A stretch of DNA of 17,093 bases from Nephromyces sp. MM_2019. Taxonomy: Eukaryota; Apicomplexa; Aconoidasida; Nephromycida. Location: NCBI GenBank assembly GCA_015657535.1, contig JADHZB010001469.1, positions 1-17,093 on the forward strand, given 5' to 3'. Positions 7,909 through 16,851 of the stretch are shown here, one piece after another (the stretch's first letter is position 1; each line of letters starts with the position of its first letter). A program made the translations under genes and the position numbers. The notes beneath the pieces were generated by a model. It was not told the DNA's origin. It searched no databases and saw only the letters and a program-made list of their open reading frames with translations.

Positions 7909-8505
7909 CTAGAGGTAGGCAACGCAGCGAGCAGAGCTGAAGATAACTAAGTTTCTACACAGCGAGAGAATAGTAGATGTTGAGAGTTGCTTTTCTAGGC
8001 AACCCTGAAGAAAAACCATAGAGGAAGGCTCGTAAAGGAGAGGAGCTGCATTCAGAGAAGTTAGTTCATAAACTTGTCTAACAAGATGTGATGAAGAAGT
8101 GGAGGAGGTTTTTGCTTGTGAAATATGGATGGTTGTGTGTGAGTGGGAGTGTGTGTGCGGGTAGTTTGGTGTGTGTGTGCGGGAGTTTATGCATGTGTGC
8201 GGGAGTTGACACCTGTTAGTGGGCGGGAGTTCACCCCTCCTTTTAGTATGCGTGAGTCTGTATGCGTATATGTGTGTGAGTCTGTATGGATACGCGTTGC
8301 TGTGCGGATGCGCATTTCTGTGTGCATACGTGTATGTGGGTGCTCCTATGCATGCACTTCTTCGGAGAAGCTCGGTTCTTAGCGCTTGTGTGTGTGCAAC
8401 TATGCTTTCCAGCTCCCACAGAACACAAAAGTCCATACATACACACGCCACTGCCCACTTCATAGCTTCATTATGTAGGTGTACACCCTCCATGAAAGCT
8501 ATCAA
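7909..8505 (-). CDS. Possible exon(s) of an unidentified gene downstream of IspD
   Basis: A minus-strand frame stays open for 198 codons and ends in TAG. Its two ends look protein-like: NEAMKWAVACVCMDFCVLWE near the start and LVRQVYELTSLNAAPLLYEP towards the end. The middle (about 8360-8130) is His/Thr/Tyr-rich because it crosses a TG/CA repeat, and may be an intron rather than coding. It begins only 78 nt after the IspD stop on the same strand, so it could equally be IspD 3' UTR. No family is recognised and no splice sites are convincing. Confidence 0.25.
   Translation of the reverse strand: MIAFMEGVHLHNEAMKWAVACVCMDFCVLWELESIVAHTQALRTELLRRSACIGAPTYTYAHRNAHPHSNAYPYRLTHIYAYRLTHTKRRGELPPTNRCQLPHTCINSRTHTPNYPHTHSHSHTTIHISQAKTSSTSSSHLVRQVYELTSLNAAPLLYEPSSMVFLQGCLEKQLSTSTILSLCRNLVIFSSARCVAYL
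8128..8400. repeat. TG-rich tract (plus strand)
   Basis: Alternating GTGTGTGCGGGAGTT and GTATGCGTATGTGTG words on the plus strand. Three diverged copies of GTGTGCGGGAGTT(T/G) lie between 8153 and 8230, and four or five units of TCTGTATGNNTANGNG lie in 8257-8335. Polarity flips to CA from about 8425 to 8545. Confidence 0.55.
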
Positions 8506-8583
8506 ACAAACAAGCCAAGCAGTCTAAAGCACACAATACACACGCCTGTTTCCTCCTATTCAAGGTGAAGATTCATCTCCACC

Positions 8584-10284
8584 TCATACATTCCGCTGTT
8601 TCATCTTCTTCAAAAGACTACTCGCAAGCATAACATCCTCATTCACTGTAATTTTGATGTTTTGAGGCTCTCCTGGAGTGATTCTCACCCTATAACCTAG
8701 CGATTCAAGCACTGAAGCATCATCTGTAAAGTCCTTGAACTTCTCTGGTGAAGATGAAGATGCCGAGCAAGAATCAAACACCGGTGGATACTCTGATGAA
8801 GTGTGTGAAGATTCTTTCGTCGTTAAATTAGAAGCAGGGACATTTGAGGCCAAAGAGTGAGATTTCTTTGCATCTTCGTCATGTAGGCTTGCTGAAGAAG
8901 AACAAATGCCAGCACACCATAGCCTGGCCGCTTCCAAGTATCCTCTAAAGCCCATACCACCACAGATTGCTTGCTTTCTATCACAAGAGCTTCCACCAAC
9001 CCTCATGATGGTGTTGTAAGCCTTTTTGAGTATATCAAACCGGAAAACCTGAGGGGTCTGTATCTCCCACAGTAAATCTCTATTCAGGGTCTTGAAGACG
9101 GCCAGACGATCATCATACCTTGCCATCTTCAAGGTTGAAGTAACAGGAACGGCGAGAACCGCTGCTCCATACTTTGAAGCATCTTTGATTACCTGGTTGA
9201 GAGGGTGGAAGCTGATACAAGGTCTTGCTGCATCATGGATAGCCACTAGAGATGAAGAGGAAGCTCGTGACTGCGAAGGAAATTGATAGGCGAAGCAGAG
9301 TTTGGTAGACACACACAAGGAGAAGGTGCCTTTCATAGGTTATTGGTGTGTAAAAAGGTGGTGAAATAAGGAAATAAGCAGTGGTGTGCTTGCGTAAAGG
9401 TGAGGGGCTGTGTGTGTGTATAGTGGTAGACACTCAGGCTGAAGAAAGCGGATTTTTTCCCGAGAGACTCGTTTCGGAAGTAAATATCACAAAATTTGTA
9501 TGTTAAGAAGTGCTACTCAGCACTGAAAAAGTCTCAATATGCAGTGCACACACAGACACAACTTTCCCAAGGAAAATGTCAGCCAAGCATGCTCGTGTGT
9601 ATATGGAAACTGCCGCATCAGTATCTCTAGAGGAAACAACGCTACACACACATGCCAACACCCAAATAATGCTACACATCTCCCACCACCCACCCCCACC
9701 CCAAAAAAAAAGACCAAACATCCTCCTCTCCCTTCTCTTCTCACCTCCAACGCACACAACCCATTCCAAACAGAATTGAAGCGCTCTTTGCCTCCAGCAG
9801 TCAAGATACACCGCTTTTCACACCCCACCAGCTTCTTCAACATCGGGAAAAAAGATGGAGAAGCAACAATCACCAGTGTCTTCAGATTAGGCAAACTAAG
9901 AAAGATATCGATAGAATACTTAATGATAGGCTGATTATGAATCTCAATGTATTGCTTGGGAACTCCAAAAGCATCTTTCATGCGTTTTCCCACCCCTCCC
10001 GCGACGAGGATGACGTGGAGATCGTCTTCACATTCTTCTGCCGAAGATTTTTCATCTGAGAAGCTCTCAGCGGAGGCAGGTAAGTCAATAGACTGCGATT
10101 TTGCGCCTCCTGAGGAGGAAGAAAACGATAAAAAGCCGGGTGCTTTCCAGTAAGGAAGCCTCAGATAAGAGGATGAGGGAGTGCGCGGAGAAGAAAAAGA
10201 GCGATATCTGCCTTCTGCGATGATAGCACTGAATGAGAAGAAAAAAATCAGAGCTTGGAGCATTAAAATCCGGGAGTTAGCCAT
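8584..10284 (-). CDS. ispD: IspD, 2-C-methyl-D-erythritol 4-phosphate cytidylyltransferase, plastid-targeted, two exons
   Basis: Third step of the MEP isoprenoid pathway: CTP plus MEP gives CDP-methylerythritol and pyrophosphate, in apicomplexans inside the apicoplast. Exon 1 is 10284-9745 (180 codons) and exon 2 is 9270-8584 (228 codons plus TGA), joined in phase 0, total 408 residues against about 236 in E. coli. Residues 1-25 form a hydrophobic signal peptide (ALIFFFSFSAIIAEG), followed to about 85 by a basic, then Ser-rich leader: a bipartite plastid-targeting arrangement. Catalytic-core motifs are present: VILVAGGVGKRM (91-102), VPKQY (108-112), TAGGKERFNSV (162-172), IHDAARP (191-197), TPQVFRFD (252-259), FTDDASVLE (361-369) and NIKIT (384-388). 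An extra segment of about 80 residues (about 273-355, Ser-rich with several Cys) precedes TDDAS; large insertions are also known in Plasmodium IspD. All key residues appear intact. Start context AAAAATGG is good. Confidence 0.96.
9271..9744 (-). other. ispD intron (GT-AG, 474 nt)
   Basis: The donor reads GAG|GTGAGA and the acceptor TTTCCTTCGCAG|TCACG. The join places GGKERFNSVWNGLCALE directly before SRASSSSLVAIHDAARP, the expected spacing in IspD. The sense strand is G/TG-rich in the first 200 nt and CA/C-rich in the 3' part, matching the other two introns. Frames seen inside are artefacts. Confidence 0.92.
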
Positions 10285-10299
10285 TTTTTAAGAAGAAGA

Positions 10300-10500
10300 C
10301 AAAGAGGGAGAGGGAGAGGAAAGTTGAAGAGGAAGATGAGGAAGAAGAGGGAGAAAAGAGTTGAAGAAGAGAAAGAAGATGGAGAAGATGAAAAAAATGA
10401 AGATGAAGAACAAGAGAGTTGAAGAAGACGAAGATGAAGATGAAGATGAAGATGAAGATGAAGATGAAGATGAAGATGAAGAACAAGAGAGTTGAAGACG
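10300..10500. repeat. Purine-rich GATGAA microsatellite upstream of ispD
   Basis: The plus strand is almost all purine from about 10290 to 10500. A pure GATGAA array runs about 10432-10482, and the flanking block GATGAAGAACAAGAGAGTTGAAGA occurs on both sides of it (about 10401 and 10473), suggesting duplication around the array. It lies in the ispD promoter or 5' UTR. Frames read as poly-Ser, poly-Phe/Ile or poly-Met/Lys and are not genes. Confidence 0.8.
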
Positions 10501-10772
10501 ATGTAATAGTAGTGACGCAGTGCAATGAAGCTGCGTGGTTTCGTGGGGGGTGTTACACTTCGTGGTGGCGGTGGAGGGGGGTGGGGAGTATGCTTTATGT
10601 ATAATGAAGATGTGCTGCAAAAAGGGTAGAAAGATAATGAGGGGCATGTGGGGGATCTGAGGATTCAGTAGAGAGAGGGGGGCTTTTTACGGAGAAGATG
10701 AAGGGGTGAAGAGGGGAACTGTTAGTGGTGGTTCAGGCGATTATAGTGAGACATGAGGATGTTGAGTTGAAT

Positions 10773-10920
10773 GAGCATCACAAGAGGGGGGTGGGGATTT
10801 TTGCACCTTTAAGACGGTGGAATGGGGAGGTTCACACACACACATCGAGCATCACAAGAGGGGGGTGGGAATTTTTGCACCTTTAGGAGAGTGGAAGGGG
10901 GGGTTGCACACACACACATA
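10773..10920. repeat. 74-bp tandem duplication with G-run, TTTTTGCACCTTTA and (CA)n
   Basis: GAGCATCACAAGAGGGGGGT starts at 10773 and again at 10847. Each copy then runs through TTTTTGCACCTTTA, a GTGGAA(T/G)GGGG segment and a CACACACACA run, with a few substitutions between copies. Confidence 0.8.
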
Positions 10921-10962
10921 GCATGTAAAGGTGCAAAATGACGATTCTTAGAGGTGCAAAAC
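10798..10962. promoter_or_regulatory. Inverted TTTTGCACC motifs upstream of ispD
   Basis: TTTTGCACCTTTA occurs forward at about 10799-10811 and 10873-10885, and as its exact reverse complement TAAAGGTGCAAAA at 10926-10938, with a shorter reverse copy GAGGTGCAAAA at about 10951-10961. Two copies are explained by the 74-bp duplication; the inverted copies lie outside it. The cluster is 500-680 bp upstream of the ispD start, so a transcription-factor site is possible but unproven. Confidence 0.35.
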
Positions 10963-10984
10963 TGCAATGACGTAGAGAATTTTG

Positions 10985-11705
10985 CGTATGGGTAACTGTT
11001 GAGTGCACTAATACATATATAAGAAGCTAGTCTTTACTTGTTTTCATGATAGAGCACCCAAGTAGGTGGTAGGTATACCACACGCTAGTTCATGTGATGA
11101 TATAAGCAGCAAAAAAGGTGAGAGGATACTCCTAGCTACTACGACCACTTACTGCAAACTAGAAAAATTGCTAGGCATCAGGGTGAAGCTCAAAACGCTT
11201 GCAACTAGAGGAAGCACCAGGAGAAAATTGGTTACCATATCAACGGCATGCTGTTTGTAGCTTAGTATAGCTATCAATGAAGCTAGAGAAGAAGAATCTA
11301 ATGCACTTGTGGAGCAAACTGGCTGTTGATTACGTGTGTGTGTAAACTATTCTTCAATATAAAGCGTATTTGTAGGCAGAAAAAGCTGCTTAAATAGTTG
11401 CCAGTATAAGGCTAAGAATGAAGCTATGAGCTTAAAGCATTCCTTTATTATGCCTAGCTGCGCCTTAACTAGCCCCTAAAAGCCTCTCATTAGCTGCGAA
11501 AATCATGTCATACCACCCTACACCTATCTCCTGCTGTATGTATGCTTCAAGCTCTTCTCTATGATACTGTGTAATATAGCTTGCATCTAGCTCCTCTCCC
11601 TTCTTATCACTCATACATCATCTTCCTCTATCTTCTCCCTCTCGATAATTTCTTTCTGTATCTAGCTCCTGCCCATTATATTCAAGTCGTAAAAACCCCT
11701 CATTT
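10985..11705. other. Unique AT-richer sequence without a recognised gene
   Basis: Mixed, non-repetitive sequence. The longest plus-strand frame (11066-11260, 64 codons) shows no recognised motif and no flanking coding signal. I see no tRNA-like or rRNA-like sequence here. Confidence 0.5.
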
Positions 11706-11712
<7 letters not shown>

Positions 11713-11736
<24 letters not shown>

Positions 11737-12018
11737 GCTTACCAACAGCTCTAGCCTCGTTTCTGAGTATCTATCACACACACACACACACACACACGCT
11801 TACCAACAGCTCTAGCCTCTTTTCTGAGTATCTATCACACACACACACACACACACACACGCTTACCAACAGCTCTAGCCTCGTTTCTGAGTATCTATCA
11901 CACACACACGCTTACCAACAGCTCTAGCCTCGTTTCTGAGTATCTATCACACACACACACACACACACGCTTACCAACAGCTCTAGCCTCTTTTCTGAGT
12001 ATCTATCACACACACACT
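11713..12018. repeat. Compound minisatellite: five units of (CA)n plus a 38-bp core
   Basis: The core GCTTACCAACAGCTCTAGCC, continuing to TCTGAGTATCTAT, starts at 11737, 11798, 11861, 11910 and 11969. Spacings of 61, 63, 49 and 59 bp differ only through the length of the CA run. The cores are identical except for one G/T position (G, T, G, G, T). A decayed sixth start lies at about 12008-12030. On the minus strand each unit reads ATACTCAG, 20 nt, then GTAAGCGTGTGTG. Confidence 0.9.
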
Positions 12019-13781
12019 CTCTTACTAACAAACACTAACTCCACTCACCATCCAACACTTCACGCACACACTCTAAGCGCCAACTCCATTCCCCCCGCCC
12101 GACACCTCACGCACGCACACATTCTCTTAGCAACTCCACCCCCCACCCCCTACCACTCCATCCTGCCAACCACCCGAGTGCAGCCACCTAGTCATTCACT
12201 AACTCCGCCTAGCCTAGCAGCATCGCTAGCAGTACTTACTGATTATGCACCAAACCCCCTAAACATTATCGTAGTCTACACCACCACCACCCCCCACCAC
12301 TATATAAAACAAAAAGTTCTCTCCTAATATGTGACTAATTGCCGTTGATTTTGAAACTACTAGACGAAGAAGATGATGATTTTTTTGTAACACACAAATT
12401 GAGCTTCATTCTCTAGAATTTACTAGGCGTTTTACCTTCAAAGAAGAGCAGATAGGAAGGAGGCTATACGCACCTACCATGAGCAGTCTCTATGAGCTCA
12501 GCACAGGGCTCTCTGCATAAAACGCAGGTATTTGGGCTTTTCAAGGCATTTGGAGTCTTCACTAGTAGCGAGAGGATGCTCTCAAAATACACAGTCACTA
12601 CATGGTGCTAGAGTATCTCCTCATTGCAGGAGCGCACTGAGAGAGAGAGAGAGAGAGCGATAGCGGTGTTTGCACAGTGTATGTGATATACCTTTAGTAG
12701 TGATATAGCTCTTGTCCTAAGACTATGTGGCCATCACCAGTCTACTGCTCATCATATCTGCAGTTAGAAAGGGGTAAGTAGTAGTGAATTCAATAAGTAT
12801 AGCTTCGTGAATCAGCTCTATGATAAGCATTTTGAGGCAGTAGATATGCGCGAAAAATCAGAGCTAAAGAGCAGCATTCCTTTGAGCAAAGCAATACTGA
12901 CAACTAGGTGTATATACAATGAGGGGGGCTTTAAAATGGGCAGTAACTAGGTGTATATACAGTAATAGCTGTACATAGCATACACATTAGGTGTGCAGTT
13001 GAGATGATAATATTTCACCTTAGTGGAGACTAGTGATATGTCGCCAAGTTTGCGTGTTCACTGGACCAATGGAATCGCAACCCTTAAGCATACTAGAAAG
13101 AGCCAGTAGCACTAAAAACAACTTTTCTCCATGCTCTGCCTCTGGCTTCAATACTAAGGTTTTTCTAGGTAAAACGTATTTATATCGTTAAATTATCATG
13201 TATAAATCTTTTGAGACACTAATGGGGAGCTATTCCAAGTTCAGAATACAATGCGTGTGTGTGTGTGTCTGTGTGTGTGTGTGTATATGCGTGCGGTACA
13301 GTCTCTCTTTATGCCTCGTGCTACAGAGCCTCTCTTTGTGTGTGTGATACCTGCGTGAGTGTCGTGTTACAGAGTCTCTTCTCATCATAGTGGATTATGC
13401 TAATTCATTAAGAAGCCCAGATAACGAGACCAAATAAAAACTGTATAAAATGATTATGAAGCATATTCATCACAATACCCTCCACTGCGAATATAACTTG
13501 AGTCTCGGCTAAACACTAGGCTCATTATATTTATATGTCTTCATTAAAGCTATTAATAGCTACTAGCGATGTATACCATATAATACCTATCAAGCTCATA
13601 AGAAGTGAGAGAGAAGCGACTAGAAATCACTCTAATTCAAAAGGGCAGAAGCTATTTGCATTGAACTGTGAGTGTTTTGTGAATTTTTCTCTATAAATAG
13701 CAGGATTGGCTGATTAACTGGAAAGAGAAGAAGGCTTCATCGAGAAGTATGACCGTGTAAGAGGGAAGATGTGATTTTGTA
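12019..13781. other. Gene-poor region with minor simple repeats
   Basis: C-rich sequence to about 12300, then mixed AT-richer DNA. Small features are a GA run (12639-12657), a short direct repeat AACTAGGTGTATATACA (about 12902 and 12946), a TG tract (13254-13284), and degenerate TACAG(A/T)(G/C)TCTCT words at 13300-13380. No frame is long enough or recognisable enough to call a gene. Confidence 0.5.
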
Positions 13782-14079
13782 GCGAGGTGTACGTACACTG
13801 CAGTTTTAGGTGGCGAAAAACTTAAAAAGTGATTTTGTGCGGGATTAAAGAAAAAGTATATCCTTCTCTTGCGAGGTGTACGTACACTGCAGTTTTAGGT
13901 GGCGAAAAACTTAAAAAGTGATTTTGTGCGGGATTAAAGAAAAAGTATATCCTTTTCTTGCGAGGTGTACGTACACNGCAGTTTTAGGTGGCGAAAAACT
14001 TAAAAAGTGATTTTGTGCGGGATTAAAGAAAAAGTATATCCTTTTCTTGCGAGGTGTACGTACACTGCAGTTTTAGGTG
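13782..14079. repeat. 89-bp tandem repeat, about 3.3 copies, with a 12-bp palindrome in each
   Basis: Units begin GCGAGGTGTACGTACAC at 13782, 13871, 13960 and 14049; the fourth stops after about 31 bp. Copies are nearly identical (for example CCTTCTCTT against CCTTTTCTT). Each contains the perfect palindrome GTGTACGTACAC. Position 13977 is an undetermined base N in the third copy, so the copy number may be affected by assembly. Confidence 0.95.
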
Positions 14080-15754
14080 AAGATAAGTTTAACAGCAAGA
14101 TTTCAAAAGAAGGAAAAGCAGCAGAATTTTTTTAAAGTTTCAGCAACTCGAAAACACTGCAATCATTCTTGTGAGAAGGATTCTTCGTAAACAAACGTAG
14201 CAATGATAAACAGCTGCTTAAGCAACTGGTATTAACCGGAATAAAGCAGAGCTTCAGGCAGATTAAGCTAATCGCAGTAGACTGAGTGATAGACATGCAA
14301 TTAAACAGCTTCAAAAAAAAGACACCCACTGGTGCTATCTTTATGCTTCAAATTTACCTCTTCAAGAAGACTAAAAGCTCACTGAAACATACATAGCTAA
14401 ACGAGTTTCATGATGCCTGAATAAACAGCTCAAAACAGTACAATCTTTAGCCTCTTTCGTCCGTTTGCGAATGCCTTTTGTTCCTTGTAGCAAGTTCTTT
14501 CGCAGCCTTTTCTCAGTGGATTGCACACAGCCAAAACCTGGTAGTACTAAATGCAGAAATCAATGCTACTGTTTAAATGAGAACTGTATATCCATATCAA
14601 CACACTGTTTTTTCCTTCAAAATAACCGTCTTAGCGCTATTTTTGTTGGCATTTTGCAACTTTTTATCTGCATTTTTCAGGGGCAGCCATATGATGCGAC
14701 TATACAGCTACGAGCCTTCAAAAAACTTGCAAAAATCTCGAGACAGGAGGAGCAAAAAGGGTGAATGACCTCACAAAATACCCATGAAACAGCTACAATG
14801 TAAGTGTGTGTAGATAGCAAGTCATCAGCAATTGATAAAAGTCTTTTTTTTTTTTTTTTGGGAGAAATTCATTGGTTTTTACAGCTTCTGAGTAAAACGT
14901 GCAAACAATGAATTGGCTCTTCATTGCCTCACTACTGCTTGCTGTGTTACTATGCTACCAAATCAGTTTCCTGCAGATTTCACTGGCAAATTTAGCACAC
15001 ACTAGGTGTTTTATTGGTTAAAAACGGGCACCAGAAAATCCATTTTCGCCAAAGGAGCCTTTTTTTTCGCCATTAAGTTTGCAGTAATGTTTGGTGTATG
15101 CTGCTTGGTGATGCTTCTCACAAGTTTCCCAGCCTATGTGATTGTTGCTTTCACGCTTTATCGTCTCATTTTAGCAGTCTGATGGGAGTTTTTTGGTTGT
15201 TTCTTAGTGCTGAAGTGTGTCTGCTTCGATAGGAAGGTTTTTGTCCTGAAGAAGGGAGCATTTTGAAGATTGTAGAAATCCCTATGAAAATATCTATGTG
15301 CTAGCCTGTATCATGATGAATAAGGTTTTACCTTGAAGGAGTCTCAAGCAGCTCGTGTCTTTCTACTAGAAAATGTGTATGTTTTGATAGTTTTTTGAGC
15401 TTGGCTATAGAATGTGAATGCGTGTACGAGCATATTATCCTGCTTCTGTGTGTGAGCACATCATATATCATCCTGCACACTCCTTTCTGTGGATATCTCC
15501 TTCTTCATCCTCATAGGAAGTATGAATGCAGTTTAAACCTTGAAAAGCTAAGCTGTAGGTAGCAACTGTATTTGCAAGTCCTGAAATCAAGTTTTTTAGG
15601 AAAAGTTTGAAGCTTTTCACTGCCTTCTGTAGCTCATATTTTCCTCTTTTTGAAGGATTTTAAAATGGCTAGATTGCCTTAGTAGTTGCTTCGAGGCCTA
15701 AAATCGATTTCACTCGGCAATTTTGGTGATATTTGACTCGAGAAGAAGAGAAAC
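14080..15754. other. Region without a supported gene
   Basis: Unique, fairly AT-rich sequence with a T run at 14844-14859. The longest frame (14465-14764, 99 codons, plus; Cys/Phe-rich) shows no recognised domain and no splice context; a 65-codon minus frame at 14132-14329 is equally unconvincing. No RNA gene was recognised by eye. Confidence 0.5.
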
Positions 15755-15820
15755 GCAGATCAAAGCAGATCAAAGCAGATCAAAGCAGCTCAAAGCAGCT
15801 CAAAGCAGATCAAAGCAGAT
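15755..15820. repeat. 10-bp tandem repeat GCAGATCAAA (six units)
   Basis: Six consecutive units from 15755 to 15814: three GCAGATCAAA, two GCAGCTCAAA, one GCAGATCAAA, then a partial GCAGAT. The period is exactly 10, about one helical turn, so repeated sites would face the same side of the DNA. Confidence 0.9.
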
Positions 15821-16851
15821 GAGCAAGTGCTGCATGCTTAAGCGAAAAAATGTACTTTAGCTGGTAACTTAGCGATAGTTTTGATGAAAATAAAGAGATA
15901 ACCATATGTGTGTGTGTCTCATTGAGTGATTGCACAAATGAGGAATGAAACAAGGAAATGAACCGTTTTTTTTCAATCACCTACCAGTGCATTAGGGTCA
16001 GCTACTTTGTAGGGATTACCACCATGTGTCTCTAGATTATTCCTAGTGTAAGAATGCAATGGCTTTGTAAATCGAGCAAGAGAAACTTTGCTGATAGCTT
16101 GAAGAGGTAGTGTTAAGCGTTGGAATAACTTAACTAACAGACGATATTAGAGCTTTTCATCAAAACATAAAAAAAAACATGAAAACTGTGTGAAATATGC
16201 AGCCTTTAGAAGCAAGGAGAAGCCCAGTGATGCTTCTGTTTCCTCTACAGAGCGAATTATAAGCTGCTCCTTAACTTGCCTCTGCGATTCCTACAGTCTC
16301 TAGGTAAGGCTTTTATGACGAGTTTTCTGTGGATTTACTTCTCTTTTAGCTCACTGGTTTTCCGTAATATATAGATATTGTATGTGTAGTGCCAAAAATC
16401 TGTGCTTTCTCTTTATAGTGGTGTTGGACTACTCTTTGTGTGTGTGTGTGTGTGTGTGTGTGAAATAGGAAGTAGAAAGCGTAGTGTGCTGCTGAGAGTA
16501 ATGAATTTGTTGTGGTCTCTAGCCTTGGGGAACCTTCATAAAATGATGGACTAGCGATGGTAGCCTAGAGATTAGTTTGAGTATGTCATACTTTGGTGGT
16601 GGATGTGAGTAGAGTTTGGATAAGCACACAGAGCTTTTCTTATTATGTGAATATCATTGATAATAAAGGTGGACTGTGTAGGTTGTTTCTTATGTCTCTC
16701 TCATTGCTCTTTCAGGTTAGCTCTCCTCGTCTTCACTCTCATCACCAGCATCATCACCCACCAACCCAATCAAAACCCCCAGTTTCCCACCCACCTAACA
16801 ACCAAACCCCTTTAAACACCACCATAACCTGCTCTTCACACAACTCCCACT
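15821..16851. other. Region without a supported gene; (TG)13 at 16437-16462
   Basis: Mixed sequence. A pure 26-nt TG run lies at 16437-16462. From about 16715 the plus strand turns C/CA-rich after an acceptor-like TTGCTCTTTCAG. Short frames only; no recognisable RNA gene. Confidence 0.5.

Noticed and set aside
10277..10647. Poly-Ser, poly-Phe/Ile and poly-Met/Lys frames upstream of ispD
   Set aside because: All are the GATGAA microsatellite read in different frames.
13782..14079. CRISPR array or telomere for the regular repeats (also 11713-12018 and 16852-17093)
   Set aside because: Units are contiguous tandem copies without unique spacers, and the genome is eukaryotic; no TTTAGGG- or TTAGGG-type telomere words are present.
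14465..14764. 99-codon plus-strand frame, Cys/Phe-rich
   Set aside because: No recognised domain, no splice or start context, and unlike the composition of the three supported genes.
10985..16850. tRNA, rRNA or transposon in the gene-poor right half
   Set aside because: By eye I found no T-loop GGTTCGANTCC-type word, no rRNA core sequence, no terminal inverted repeats and no transposase or reverse-transcriptase frame; covariance-model and repeat-library searches would be needed to exclude them fully.
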